Below are positions 25,116-34,220 of a stretch of DNA of 64,000 nucleotides, one piece after another; within the stretch, counting starts at the first letter, position 1, and every line of letters begins with the position of its first letter. The notes under the pieces are model-generated. The model was given only the letters and a program-made list of their open reading frames with translations. It was not told the DNA's origin and did not search any database. The stretch covers positions 124,001-188,000 of the forward strand of contig NZ_JNJB01000005.1 of assembly GCF_000701505.1 (NCBI RefSeq). The letters run 5' to 3'. Made by a program: the position numbers and the translations under genes. This stretch comes from Dyadobacter crusticola DSM 16708. GTDB lineage: Bacteria > Bacteroidota > Bacteroidia > Cytophagales > Spirosomataceae.

Positions 25116-25457
25116 CTACTTTGCCGCCTTCATTTCCTCGTCGAGCTTTTTGCTGAGCGTTTCGCACAAGCCTTCGATTGCCTCTGCCATTGCGCGGTCG
25201 TTTGTCGCTGTGAGCATGGTATCCGCAATTCCGCTCATGAGCTCGATATAGAAGCGCTTCATTTCAAAAACTTCCATATCCTTTGTCCAAAGGTCAATTT
25301 TGAGGGTACCTCTGTGGTAATGGTCCCAAACCGCAATTGCAATGGCGCGGGTGTCGTTGATACCTTCATTTGGGTTGTCGGTCGCATCCCAGAATATCTT
25401 TTCAGGTATATTTTTATCGTCTAATTCAACGGTGAAATGTATTTCTGACTTTTTCAT
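25116..25457 (-). CDS. gldC: Gliding motility protein GldC
   Basis: A 113-residue soluble protein matching GldC of Bacteroidota: KKSEIHFTVELDDKNIPEKIFWDATD at the start, then ARAIAIAVWDHY-like and LWTKDMEVFEMKRFY motifs. In Flavobacterium johnsoniae GldC supports gliding but is not absolutely required. No gldB is adjacent here. The minus-strand TACTTTTG at 25477-25484 is a possible -7 promoter box. The gene is single and ends at the REP-like palindrome. Confidence 0.88.
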   Translation of the reverse strand: MKKSEIHFTVELDDKNIPEKIFWDATDNPNEGINDTRAIAIAVWDHYHRGTLKIDLWTKDMEVFEMKRFYIELMSGIADTMLTATNDRAMAEAIEGLCETLSKKLDEEMKAAK

Positions 25458-25515
25458 AAACGGTGTTAATTTTCAGCAAAAGTAAGCATTTGGGGTTTAT
25501 AAAAGCCGCGTAATG

Positions 25516-26244
25516 CTACTTTCCCGCCTTGCTGAAAACTTTTTTCAACAAATCCGTAACCCTCGCGCCAGGGTTCTCCCGGATCTTTTTCTCCTCCTGC
25601 GCAATCAGAACATACAGTCCGTCAATGGTTTTCTGGGTAGCATATTCTTTAAGGTCGGGATTCACTTTCTTCACTAGTGGGATCTGGTTATAGGTATTCA
25701 CAATGTCCTCATAATATTCGGTCGCCTTGTTGAGGTTCAATGTACTGTCCACCACCGGATAAAACGTTTTGAACAAATCATCATTGGTCGATTTCCGAAG
25801 ATACTGAGTCGCAGCATCATCCTGACCTTTCAGGATGCCAAGCGCGTCCGGCACTGTCATGGAAGTGATCGCTTTAACGAAGATCGGCTTTGACTTTTTC
25901 GCTGCATCTTCTGCTGCGCGGTTAAGGGACAATGTAAACTTATCTACCTGGGCACCCAGTCCCATTTTCCGTAAGGTTTCAGCGACTTTTTGCGCCTCGG
26001 GCGGTACCGCGATTTTGATCAGCTCATTCTTAAAAAACCCGTCTACCTTGGAAGCCTCAGCCGATCCATTACTGATCCCGACATTCAAAGCTTCTTTCAA
26101 ACCCTGAACGATCTCGTTCTCACCGAGTCCGGTGTTATTCTTCCCTCCCACCTTATCGAACACTTTTCCGAGGTTGAACTGGGCCATCGAATCAGTTACG
26201 GAAAGCAGGGAAAACAACGTGAGAGCTATGATTTTATGTTTCAT
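25516..26244 (-). CDS. DUF4197 domain protein with signal peptide
   Basis: The N-terminus is a signal peptide (KHKIIALTLFSLLSVTDSMA), with cleavage expected near residue 20. The mature part matches the DUF4197 pattern: GLKEALNVGISNG, PPEAQKVAETLRKMG, LNRAAEDAAKKSKPIF and DALGILKGQDDAATQYLR. The protein is predicted helical and periplasmic. The family is widespread in Gram-negative bacteria without an assigned role. I chose the ATG at 26244 because an earlier start would put polar residues before the signal. Confidence 0.88.
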   Translation of the reverse strand: MKHKIIALTLFSLLSVTDSMAQFNLGKVFDKVGGKNNTGLGENEIVQGLKEALNVGISNGSAEASKVDGFFKNELIKIAVPPEAQKVAETLRKMGLGAQVDKFTLSLNRAAEDAAKKSKPIFVKAITSMTVPDALGILKGQDDAATQYLRKSTNDDLFKTFYPVVDSTLNLNKATEYYEDIVNTYNQIPLVKKVNPDLKEYATQKTIDGLYVLIAQEEKKIRENPGARVTDLLKKVFSKAGK

Positions 26245-26350
26245 TACAAAAGACTTGGTTGGTGCTGTACTAAGGTTCAAACGTACTCAATAACGATTAA
26301 TTTTACTTATTTTTGGGAATTAACGGTTCTTAACAATCCATTTCAAAGAG

Positions 26351-27622
26351 ATGATTTCTTCCACAAGGGCTGAAATAATTACCATCGGTGACGAGATACT
26401 TTTTGGTCAGATTACCGATACCAATACTCAATGGATTGGCACTCAATTGACTGACATCGGCATTCGTCCTGTGCGAAAAACTTCTGTCGGAGACAACAAG
26501 CAGGATATACTCGATGCATTCACAGAAGCCAGCCAGCGTGTACAGGTGGTTATAGTTACAGGCGGCCTCGGACCTACCCGTGACGACATCACGAAACACA
26601 CTTTCTGCGAATACTTCGGCACTGAACTTGAAATCAATCAGGAAGCGCTGGCGCTGGTAACCTCATTCTTTGCCAAAAGGGGACGTACCATGACAGAACT
26701 CAATATTCAACAGGCAGCACTCCCCAAAAACTGTACCTACATACCGAACTTATGGGGAACAGCGCCGGGAATGTGGTTTGAGAAGGACAATGTCGTGTAT
26801 GTTTCATTGCCAGGAGTTCCTTATGAGATGAAGAACCTGATGGAACATGAGATTCTGCCCAGGCTGAAAGCGAAATTCTCTACAACCATCATCCAGCATA
26901 AATCAGTACGCACGATCGGGATAGGTGAATCTTTCCTGGCCGAAACGATAGCTGAATGGGAAACTGCATTGCCCAGCCACATTAAGCTCGCTTACCTACC
27001 CCATTTCGGACAGGTCCGCCTGCGGCTGACAGGTACCGGCACCGATCAGGCGCTTCTTGAAAAAGAGTTGCAGCAACAGGTGAACACACTTTTACCATTG
27101 ATTGAAGAACACGTTTTCGGCTTCGACCTTGATGAGCTTGAAACGGTAATCGGATCCTTGCTCATTGACAACCAAGCTACATTAGCCACCGCAGAAAGCT
27201 GCACAGGAGGCTATGTAGCCAGTCGCATTACAGCAGTACCTGGCTCTTCCCGTTACTTCGCAGGCTCTGTTGTGAGTTATAGCAATGCAATCAAAATGAA
27301 TGTGTTGGGCGTAAAAAAAGAAACCCTGGACGCATTCGGCGCTGTGAGCGAGCAAACCGCGCGGGAAATGGCCGAAGGAGCAAGAAGCGTGCTGAATACC
27401 ACTTTTGCAATCGCCACGACGGGCATTGCCGGCCCTGACGGAGGTACACCGGAAAAGCCCGTAGGTACAGTCTGGATCGCTTGTGCAGCGCCCGGCGGAA
27501 CCGTCACGCAATTGCTGAGTTTGAGAAACGACAGGAAAATAAACATTGAACTTACATCTTCCTATGTACTTAATCTTTTAAGGAAAACCACCTTGAAAGG
27601 TAATCTGGTTGCGAAGGCTTAA
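26351..27622 (+). CDS. cinA: CinA family protein, NMN deamidase / ADP-ribose pyrophosphatase
   Basis: CinA proteins join an N-terminal COG1058 domain (ADP-ribose pyrophosphatase in studied cases) to a C-terminal nicotinamide mononucleotide deamidase (PncC). The N-terminus has AEIITIGDEILFGQITDTN and VVIVTGGLGPTRDDIT. The C-terminal domain has ATAESCTGGYVASRIT and a TGIAGPDGG motif. At 423 residues both domains are complete. The role is pyridine nucleotide recycling. A TATTTTTG box at 26308-26315 may be the promoter. It opens a codirectional run to 31537. Confidence 0.93.
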   Translation: MISSTRAEIITIGDEILFGQITDTNTQWIGTQLTDIGIRPVRKTSVGDNKQDILDAFTEASQRVQVVIVTGGLGPTRDDITKHTFCEYFGTELEINQEALALVTSFFAKRGRTMTELNIQQAALPKNCTYIPNLWGTAPGMWFEKDNVVYVSLPGVPYEMKNLMEHEILPRLKAKFSTTIIQHKSVRTIGIGESFLAETIAEWETALPSHIKLAYLPHFGQVRLRLTGTGTDQALLEKELQQQVNTLLPLIEEHVFGFDLDELETVIGSLLIDNQATLATAESCTGGYVASRITAVPGSSRYFAGSVVSYSNAIKMNVLGVKKETLDAFGAVSEQTAREMAEGARSVLNTTFAIATTGIAGPDGGTPEKPVGTVWIACAAPGGTVTQLLSLRNDRKINIELTSSYVLNLLRKTTLKGNLVAKA

Positions 27623-27671
27623 GTAATTGATCAATTACGGGCGACAATTGTTGCCGGTTAATATAGTCTGT

Positions 27672-28952
27672 ATGAAAATATTAGAAATGGTAATGCCTTC
27701 AATGGGCGAAAGCATAATGGAATGCACTGTTTTGCACCTGCTGAAAAAAGAAGGCGAAGCAGTGGTAATAGACGATTCTGTTCTGGAAGTAGCGACAGAC
27801 AAGGTAGATACCGAAGTACCCTGCCCCTACGTGGGCACATTGGCCAAGTGGCTTGTAAAGGAAAATGACGTGGTACCGATCGGCAGCCCCGTCGCGCAGA
27901 TTGAAGTGGAGGATGATACGCCTGGCGAGCCCGCAATTTTACAGCACGCACCCGCCGAAGAGACCGAAGAGGTAGTAGTCGCGTCACAGCTGGAAAAGGA
28001 CTTTGAACAAGCGCTCGCCCAGAAAGAAATATTGACGGGCAGTCACGAAGCCGGATTGAACCCCTTTTATTCCCCTTTGGTGCTGAGCATTGCACGCGAG
28101 GAAAATATAAGTGAAAAGGAGCTCGCCTCCATTCACGGTACCGGAATGGAAAACCGCGTCACCAAAAATGATATCCTTTCATTTCTTGATACCCGAAAGC
28201 AGGTACCGCAGCCCGTGCCAGCCGCAACTTCCATGAATGGAGGCAGCGATATTGTGGAAATGGACCGGATGCGAAAAATGATCGCACAACGCATGGTAGA
28301 TTCCAAGCGGATCTCCGCCCACGTTACTTCCTTCATTGAAACAGATATGACACCCGTTGTGCAATGGCGGGAGCACATCAAAAACGAGTATCGCAAGAAG
28401 TCCGGTGATAGTATTACGTTTACCCCAATCCTGATCGAGGCGGTGGTGAAAGCAATCAAAGATTATCCGCTGATCAATATCTCGGTAGACGGAGACAAGA
28501 TTATCCGGAAAAAAGAAATAAACATCGGAATGGCGGTGGCGCTTCCCGACGGTAACCTGATCGTGCCGGTCATACATCATGCCGATCAGTATGATTTGCC
28601 TGGCCTGGCGCGTAAAGTGAACGAACTTGCAAGGCGCGCGCGTGAAAACAAGCTCAAAGCCGACGATCTTGCAGGAGGCACTTACACCATTTCCAACATT
28701 GGTGCATTCGCCAACTTGATGGGCACACCCATCATCGTACAGCCGCAGGTGGCAATCATGGCATTCGGTGCTATCAAGAAAAAGCCGGCTGTAATCGAAA
28801 CGCCGCAAGGGGATTTGCTCGGGATCAGGAGCCTGATGTTTATCTCGCATTCGTACGATCACCGCGTGGTGGACGGTTCATTGGGAGGCTTGTTCCTGAA
28901 ACGTGTAAATGATTATCTTGAAAATTTTGACACGCAAAGAACGCTGATCTGA
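27672..28952 (+). CDS. 2-oxoacid dehydrogenase E2 component (dihydrolipoamide acyltransferase)
   Basis: Transfers acyl groups from lipoate to CoA in a 2-oxoacid dehydrogenase complex. The lipoyl domain occupies residues 1-80 with the lipoylated Lys in EVATDKVDTEVP. A peripheral subunit-binding domain is at about 135-170, and the catalytic domain ends with HSYDHRVVDGSLGG (HxxxDG). It is closest in pattern to branched-chain-type E2 proteins, but substrate is not certain; no E1 or E3 gene is nearby. The ATG at 27672 gives the normal lipoyl start. Its stop overlaps the next start as TGATG. Confidence 0.9.
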   Translation: MKILEMVMPSMGESIMECTVLHLLKKEGEAVVIDDSVLEVATDKVDTEVPCPYVGTLAKWLVKENDVVPIGSPVAQIEVEDDTPGEPAILQHAPAEETEEVVVASQLEKDFEQALAQKEILTGSHEAGLNPFYSPLVLSIAREENISEKELASIHGTGMENRVTKNDILSFLDTRKQVPQPVPAATSMNGGSDIVEMDRMRKMIAQRMVDSKRISAHVTSFIETDMTPVVQWREHIKNEYRKKSGDSITFTPILIEAVVKAIKDYPLINISVDGDKIIRKKEINIGMAVALPDGNLIVPVIHHADQYDLPGLARKVNELARRARENKLKADDLAGGTYTISNIGAFANLMGTPIIVQPQVAIMAFGAIKKKPAVIETPQGDLLGIRSLMFISHSYDHRVVDGSLGGLFLKRVNDYLENFDTQRTLI

Positions 28953-29485
28953 TGCTGAGACTGACCCTGGACATGGACGATGTGCTGGCAGATACCCACG
29001 AGAAACTGATCAGCATTATCCTCAATGATTTTGACACGATCCTGACAGCCGAGCAGCTGCGTTCGAAGGCGCTGCGTGAGCTGCTCCATCCGAAACAGCT
29101 GACCAAGCTCAACAAAATTATAGATACGCCGGGCTTTTTTGCAGATATTAAGGTAATGGAAGGAGCGCAGGAAACTGTCTACAAGCTATCCAAATATTAC
29201 GAATTGTTTGTTGCCACAGCCTGCATGGAATTTCCCACCTCATTTCGGGATAAGTTCGACTGGCTCAAAAAACACTTTTCATTTATCCCCTGGACCAACA
29301 TTGTCTTTTGTGGATATAAAAGCATAATCCATTCAGATTACCTGATTGATGACCATGTTCGAAATCTGGCTGCATTCCAGGGGCAGGGTATTTTATTCAC
29401 TGCTCCACACAACCTGAAAGAAAAGGGCTATAAGCGCGTTTCCGACTGGAATGAAGTTTCCGAGCTATTTTTACCCATCAAATGA
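28952..29485 (+). CDS. 5'(3')-deoxyribonucleotidase-like HAD phosphatase
   Basis: A 177-residue HAD-fold phosphatase with the DMDDVLADT motif (nucleophile Asp and acid-base Asp) at the start, and a late IDDHVRNL metal-binding motif. It matches the NT5C-type 5'-nucleotidase family, which dephosphorylates deoxynucleotides and tunes pools. It overlaps the E2 stop by one base (TGATG) and the response regulator start by four bases (ATGA). The genes are thus tightly coupled, though the reason is unclear. Confidence 0.87.
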   Translation: MLRLTLDMDDVLADTHEKLISIILNDFDTILTAEQLRSKALRELLHPKQLTKLNKIIDTPGFFADIKVMEGAQETVYKLSKYYELFVATACMEFPTSFRDKFDWLKKHFSFIPWTNIVFCGYKSIIHSDYLIDDHVRNLAAFQGQGILFTAPHNLKEKGYKRVSDWNEVSELFLPIK

Positions 29486-30159
29486 AGCTACTACTGATCG
29501 AGGATGAACCGAAAACATTGCAGTCCATCAAACAGGGACTGGAAGAAAATGGATACGAAGTTGACATCGCTTACGACGGTCTGATTGGAAAACAATTAGC
29601 AAAAAATAATACTTACCAGCTCATAATCAGCGACATCATCATTCCCGGAATCAATGGTATCGAGCTTTGTCGCGAAATAAGGACCTGGGGAGATGAAACG
29701 CCGATACTCATGCTGACTGCATTGGGTACTACCGACGATAAAGTAACCGGCCTGGATGCAGGCGCGGATGATTATCTCGTCAAACCGTTCGAATTCAAGG
29801 AATTACTTGCCCGCGTACGTGCATTAACCAAGCGGGGCGCGACGGTTGGCCACACTGCGCAGGTACTGCGTTTTGCTGACCTGGAAGTTTCCCTGGACGC
29901 TAAGACAGTTCATCGTTCCGGCAACAAGATCAACCTGACGGCACGTGAGTTTAATTTACTGGTGTACCTGATCCGCAACCAGGGCCGGGTTATCTCAAAA
30001 GTGGAAATTGCGGAGCAGGTTTGGGATATCGGATTTGATACGGGTACCAATGTAATTGAGGTTTACGTTAATTATTTACGTAAAAAAATCGATAAAGATT
30101 ATCCTGTCAAGCTCATCCATACGCTTTTTGGAATGGGCTATGTGCTAAAAGTAGAGTAA
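29482..30159 (+). CDS. OmpR/PhoB-family response regulator
   Basis: Receiver domain at residues 1-115 with the acidic pair EDE near residue 7, the phospho-acceptor Asp in ISDIIIPG near 52, and Lys in VKPFEFKE. A winged-helix DNA-binding domain follows at 130-225 (LTAREFNLLVYLIRNQG, then GTNVIEVYVNYLRKKID). It is the partner of the histidine kinase one base downstream. Targets are not known from this sequence. Confidence 0.95.
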   Translation: MKLLLIEDEPKTLQSIKQGLEENGYEVDIAYDGLIGKQLAKNNTYQLIISDIIIPGINGIELCREIRTWGDETPILMLTALGTTDDKVTGLDAGADDYLVKPFEFKELLARVRALTKRGATVGHTAQVLRFADLEVSLDAKTVHRSGNKINLTAREFNLLVYLIRNQGRVISKVEIAEQVWDIGFDTGTNVIEVYVNYLRKKIDKDYPVKLIHTLFGMGYVLKVE

Positions 30160-30160
30160 T

Positions 30161-31537
30161 ATGCAGATCCGCACCCGACTTACGGTTCAGTTTTCCTTAC
30201 TGGTAAGCGGTATTCTTCTTATTACGTTTCTCGCTATCTACTATTTCTCTTACGACAACGTTACGAAAGATTTTTACGCCAGGCTCGGCTCCAAAGCCAA
30301 GTCCCAGGCAGAGCTGCTTTTAAAGGTACCTCAGGTTAATATCGACGTACTGAAAGCGTTAGACGAGACCAACCGTGATCTGATCTACGACGAGAATACC
30401 TTTATTTTTGACGAAAAAAACCGTCTCATTTACAGCAATCTCGCCTCTCCCCAATCCAAAGCATTGCACGTTTCTGACTATTGGCTGGACGAAATCAGGA
30501 AAGCGGGACAAATCCGTTACATGGACGGCGATTACAAAGTCGTTGGATTGTACTACAAGTATCCATTCAACCGCGCAGTAGTAATGCTGGGGGCAAAGGA
30601 TTTGTACGGAGAAGCAAATCTATCCAACCTCAGTACACTGCTGACTGTGCTATTTTTCATAGTGACATTCATTGTTGCCATAGTGGGCTGGATCTTTTCG
30701 AAACGCGCATTACGACCCATATCGAAGGTAATGAATTCGGTAGAGCGCATTTTGCCCCAGAACCTCGACACCCGACTCGAAGTACCTAATCAAAAAGATG
30801 AGATCGGAAGGCTGACAACAACATTTAACAAACTGCTCGATCGGATTGAGACTGCATTTCAAATGCAGAAGATATTCGTTGCCAATGTATCGCACGAGTT
30901 GAAGAACCCGCTTACGAAAATCAGGTCACAGCTGGAAGTAAGTATGTTGAAGGAGCGGAATGCATCGGAGTACCAGGTTACCATTATGTCCGTTTTGGAA
31001 GATATTCAGGAACTGGCGCAGCTTTCCAATACATTGCTGGAACTTGCCAAAGTAAGCGAGCACCAGCGTGAACTCCTGACGGAAGTTGTGCGCGTAGACG
31101 AACTGCTGCTCGACTGCCGCCTTAACCTTACCGAAGCAAATCCCGCCTACAATATCATCCTCAATTTCGATGAGCTGCCGGAGGATGATACGTGGCTTGA
31201 AGTAACGGGAAACTCTACGCTGCTGAAAACTGCATTTCTTAATTTAATGGATAATGCGTGCAAGTTTTCCGACAACAATGCGGTCCACATTAACCTGCAA
31301 CCTTCAAAAGACCAGATTACGATCGGCTTCACGGATCAAGGCAAGGGGATTCCGAAAGAAGACCAGAGCCTTGTCTTCCAGCCGTTCTTCCGCAGTGACA
31401 ATACCGCCAATATCAAAGGCTATGGAATTGGCTTGTCGCTGGTGGAGCGGATCGTTAAGCTGCATAATGGAACAATCTCCATTCAGCCGAATGAGCCAAA
31501 GGGTACCACCTTCCGGCTAAAACTTTCTCACCTCTAA
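30161..31537 (+). CDS. HAMP-containing sensor histidine kinase
   Basis: Membrane sensor for the response regulator just upstream. Helix 1 is at residues 8-28, a periplasmic domain at about 30-165, and helix 2 at 166-188. A HAMP linker follows, then the dimerisation domain with phosphorylated His in NVSHELKNPLTKIR, and the ATPase domain with N box NLMDNACKF, DQGKGIPKEDQ and GYGIGLSLVERI. At 458 residues it is complete. The signal is not evident. The transcription unit ends at the terminator at 31660. Confidence 0.95.
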   Translation: MQIRTRLTVQFSLLVSGILLITFLAIYYFSYDNVTKDFYARLGSKAKSQAELLLKVPQVNIDVLKALDETNRDLIYDENTFIFDEKNRLIYSNLASPQSKALHVSDYWLDEIRKAGQIRYMDGDYKVVGLYYKYPFNRAVVMLGAKDLYGEANLSNLSTLLTVLFFIVTFIVAIVGWIFSKRALRPISKVMNSVERILPQNLDTRLEVPNQKDEIGRLTTTFNKLLDRIETAFQMQKIFVANVSHELKNPLTKIRSQLEVSMLKERNASEYQVTIMSVLEDIQELAQLSNTLLELAKVSEHQRELLTEVVRVDELLLDCRLNLTEANPAYNIILNFDELPEDDTWLEVTGNSTLLKTAFLNLMDNACKFSDNNAVHINLQPSKDQITIGFTDQGKGIPKEDQSLVFQPFFRSDNTANIKGYGIGLSLVERIVKLHNGTISIQPNEPKGTTFRLKLSHL

Positions 31538-31659
31538 GCAAATTCTAACGCGTAATTAACGTGCTTTTAAGTATTGCGCGATTAATTTGTATTGTCGCAA
31601 TATTCAAAACGGCGACATGCTATCGAATTTCATTTTTTGTGGTGTTAATAAGCAAACTT

Positions 31660-31693
31660 GGCAGGTGTGTCTCACGCCTGCCAAAAGTTTTTT
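31660..31693 (+). terminator. Terminator after histidine kinase
   Basis: GGCAGGTGTG pairs with CACGCCTGCC (one G-T wobble) around a 3-base loop at 31660-31682, with a T run at 31688-31693. It ends the operon starting near cinA. Confidence 0.7.
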
Positions 31694-31710
31694 GTGGGGA
31701 CCATAAATGA

Positions 31711-31746
31711 AGCGCCCTTCGACTGCCCGGCAGTCGAAGGGGCGCT
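31711..31746. repeat. REP-like palindrome, copy 3, compact
   Basis: AGCGCCCTTCGACTGC and GCAGTCGAAGGGGCGCT are near-perfect inverted repeats with a 3-base loop. The core CCCTTCGACTGC is shared with the REP-like elements at 18554-18621 and 25037-25114. It sits 18 bases past the stop of the convergent desaturase gene and may serve as its terminator. Confidence 0.8.
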
Positions 31747-31763
31747 CTAACTTGGCATTAAGC

Positions 31764-32510
31764 CTAATGCTTCTTCCTAATCTCGATAATCTTCAACTTA
31801 TTCAGCAATTTAATCACCGGGTAAGTGGGGTCAACTTCGTACCATCTTGAACCGAAGTTGATCGAATTCGGGCGTTTGTGGTGGTTGTTCTGGAAAAGCT
31901 CGCCGAGCATCAAGAAATCAAAAATCAGCGAGTTCTTCGATTTATCGTCGTTGTCGAAGTTCTGATAACCGTATTTGTGACCACTCCAATTTACGATTGC
32001 ACCGTGGATCGGGCCCATTAAGAAGTGGATCGGCAAAAGGAAGAAAAACGCCCAGTGCATATCCAGGTATACATAAGCCAGGATATAAAATGCCATGTAA
32101 AGCAAGCCCCAACCGATACGCGAGATCCAGGAGTCACCCAGCTTTTCTACAAAATTCCATTCAGGATAATTTCTTTCAAAACGTGTTTCAATAGCACGTT
32201 TGCGGCTTAGTACTGCATTATAGATATGCTTTGTTTCCCACATCATTGTAAATACATTTTTGGTATGATGGGGAGAATGCGGATCTTTTTCGGTGTCACT
32301 GAATGCATGGTGCATCCGATGGAGAATTGCGTAAGCACGCGGGCTCAGGTACGAAGAACCTTGTGAAATATAGGTGAGCAAATAGAAAAAACGCTCCCAT
32401 GGCTTGCTCATGATGAACATCTTATGAGCAGAATAGCGGTGCAGGAAGAATGTCTGGCAGAATAGAGAAAGGTACCAGTGTAAAACAAAAACAATAAGAA
32501 CAATATACAT
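31764..32510 (-). CDS. Acyl-CoA (fatty acid) desaturase, short form
   Basis: An integral-membrane di-iron desaturase. The three His boxes are HRYSAH, HRMHHAFSDTEKDPHSPHH and HNHHKRP-like (NNHHKRPNS). At 248 residues it is shorter than the typical 300-residue delta-9 enzyme; the membrane helices between boxes are visible but the N-terminus is minimal. It probably introduces a double bond in membrane fatty acids to maintain fluidity. It is a single gene, convergent with the histidine kinase. Confidence 0.88.
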   Translation of the reverse strand: MYIVLIVFVLHWYLSLFCQTFFLHRYSAHKMFIMSKPWERFFYLLTYISQGSSYLSPRAYAILHRMHHAFSDTEKDPHSPHHTKNVFTMMWETKHIYNAVLSRKRAIETRFERNYPEWNFVEKLGDSWISRIGWGLLYMAFYILAYVYLDMHWAFFFLLPIHFLMGPIHGAIVNWSGHKYGYQNFDNDDKSKNSLIFDFLMLGELFQNNHHKRPNSINFGSRWYEVDPTYPVIKLLNKLKIIEIRKKH

Positions 32511-32644
32511 GAAACGCGTGCAGAATTTTAAGAACGAAGTTTGTACAAAAGTAAGCGTAAGCGGGGTAAAAAACGAAATTTCAACAGGTAAAATGGAATA
32601 TATCGTTACGGCCTCAACACACCCGGGTTGACTGGCCGCGCATG

Positions 32645-33304
32645 TTACTGGATCATAAATGCATAGCTCAGTAAATTGGCGCCCATTTGAAGCGCTTTTC
32701 TGCGCATTTCCTCAGGGTCATTGTAAACGCTCTGATCTTCCCATCCATTGCCAAGATCGGTTTCGTAGCTGTAATAACAAACCAGTCTTCCCTGCCAGAT
32801 CAATCCGAAACCTTGCGGCTGCTTGCCGTCGTGCTCATGCACCTTGGGTAAGCCTTCCGGGAAAACATATTTGACGCGGTAGATCTGGTGATCAAATGGA
32901 AGCTCCACAAACGTAAGCTCCGGAAACACCTTCTTCATTTCGCGCCGCACGAACTGGTCCAGGCCATAATTATCGTCAATGTGCAAGAAGCCGCCAGAAA
33001 GCAGATAGTTCCTCAGGTTCTGCGCCTCAGCGTCACTAAACACCACATTTCCGTGGCCCGTCATATGCACGAAAGGATATGTAAAAATATCAGGGCTGCC
33101 GACTTCAACCACATCCTCCGCAGGATTGATATTCATTTTCAACTCTGTATTACAGAACTTGATCAGGTTAGGCAGAGACGTTTTGTTAGCATACCAGTCA
33201 CCGCCACCGCCATACTTCAACTTGGCTATCTTCAGAGAAGATTGCCCAAACGATGCCAGGGACGCACCGAAAAGCAAGGCAAAAAGGGCGAGGTGGGGTT
33301 TCAT
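32645..33304 (-). CDS. DUF4159 domain protein, exported
   Basis: A signal peptide (LALFALLFGASLASFG) precedes a 200-residue DUF4159 domain with KIAKLKYGGGGDWYANKTSL, FTYPFVHMTGHGNVVFSD, GGFLHIDDNYGLDQF and the C-terminal DLGNGWEDQSVYNDP. The fold is thought to be a class I glutamine-amidotransferase-like scaffold without an intact catalytic Cys; the function is unknown and possibly tied to cell-envelope or protein complexes. I chose the ATG at 33304, because the longer frame would translate the 8-base repeat array as low-complexity protein. Confidence 0.85.
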   Translation of the reverse strand: MKPHLALFALLFGASLASFGQSSLKIAKLKYGGGGDWYANKTSLPNLIKFCNTELKMNINPAEDVVEVGSPDIFTYPFVHMTGHGNVVFSDAEAQNLRNYLLSGGFLHIDDNYGLDQFVRREMKKVFPELTFVELPFDHQIYRVKYVFPEGLPKVHEHDGKQPQGFGLIWQGRLVCYYSYETDLGNGWEDQSVYNDPEEMRRKALQMGANLLSYAFMIQ

Positions 33305-33308
33305 GCGG

Positions 33309-33372
33309 GAATGATTGAATGATTGAATGAGTGAATGACTGAATGAGTGAATGACTGAATGAGTGAATGACT
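33309..33372. repeat. Eight tandem 8-bp repeats (GAATGANT)
   Basis: Eight units in a row: GAATGATT twice, then GAATGAGT and GAATGACT alternating three times. The array ends 4 bases from the DUF4159 start codon and covers its presumed 5' leader. Length change by slippage would alter spacing upstream of that gene. A complementary stretch lies at 33474-33501. Confidence 0.85.
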
Positions 33373-33473
33373 GAATTTGATGAAGAATTGGAAGTAATGC
33401 TTGCACTTCCGATGGCTATACTGATGGATTTAAAATTAAGAAAGACTTAGAAAACTTATATGTATTAAAACCT

Positions 33474-33501
33474 ATTCAATCATTCAGTCATTCACTCATT
33501 C
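33474..33501. repeat. Inverted partner of the 8-bp repeat array
   Basis: The reverse complement of this 28-base stretch reads as the same GAATGANT units (GAGT, GACT, GATT). It can pair with the array at 33309-33372 to form a long hairpin around about 100 bases. It lies 5 bases after the rsmE stop. Confidence 0.75.
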
Positions 33502-33506
33502 AAAAT

Positions 33507-34220
33507 TCACTTATTCACCTCTTGGGCCAAATTAATCGCGTGACAACCTGCGACGGCGGCGGTTTCGGTTCTTAGGCGGGTTGGGCCGAGTGATACGGTG
33601 GTGAAGCCTTGTTCAAGAGACAGCTCTATTTCCTTTTCACTGAAATCACCTTCGGGACCTATTAATAAAGTCGTACCAGCACCTTTTTTAACTTTATTGA
33701 AAACATGTTCAACCTTATTTTGATCGGGCACGTAGGCAATCAGCTTGGTACCGGATGAAACACTTTTGATAAACGAATCGAACCGGTTATTTACTGTAAT
33801 GATCGGTTTATAAAATTGTTGAGACTGCTTCATCGCACTCGCGGCAATCCGGTTTAGCCTGCCCAGGTTCACCACCCGGTTGAGCGTTTCCGGATTTGTA
33901 TGTTCGGTAACGATGAAGTCAATGCGCTCCACTCCTATCTCTGTCATTTTCTCGACCATCCATTCATTGCGCTCCGCCTTGCGGGTTGGCGCAACTGCTA
34001 TATTTACGGCAAAAGGGCGTGGTTCGATCAGCCTGGTTTCAATTACTTCATACCCCACTTTCCGGCCCTGAATGTTCAGCACGCATTTGTACAGCTGACC
34101 CCGCCCGTTTGTTACTAAAATCATATCCCCGGATCCCAGTCTGAGTACTTTCGTACTATGTTTTGCCTCTTCTTCTTCCAACTCAAAAATCCCGTCCTCA
34201 GGTTGATAAAAAATGTGCAT
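33507..34220 (-). CDS. rsmE: 16S rRNA (uracil(1498)-N(3))-methyltransferase RsmE
   Basis: Methylates N3 of U1498 in 16S rRNA. The N-terminal PUA-like domain has HIFYQPEDGIF and HSTKVLRLGSGD. The SPOUT knot is seen at LLIGPEGDFSEKEI and TVSLGPTRLRTETAA. At 237 residues it has the usual length. The ATG at 34220 is preferred over one two codons upstream. It is transcribed toward the 8-bp repeats and is divergent from the glutamine synthetase. Confidence 0.93.
   Translation of the reverse strand: MHIFYQPEDGIFELEEEEAKHSTKVLRLGSGDMILVTNGRGQLYKCVLNIQGRKVGYEVIETRLIEPRPFAVNIAVAPTRKAERNEWMVEKMTEIGVERIDFIVTEHTNPETLNRVVNLGRLNRIAASAMKQSQQFYKPIITVNNRFDSFIKSVSSGTKLIAYVPDQNKVEHVFNKVKKGAGTTLLIGPEGDFSEKEIELSLEQGFTTVSLGPTRLRTETAAVAGCHAINLAQEVNK

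Noticed and set aside
33305..33406. N-terminal extension of the DUF4159 protein through the repeats
   Set aside because: It would translate the 8-base repeats into a His/Ser/Phe-rich peptide before an obvious signal peptide that begins at the ATG at 33304.
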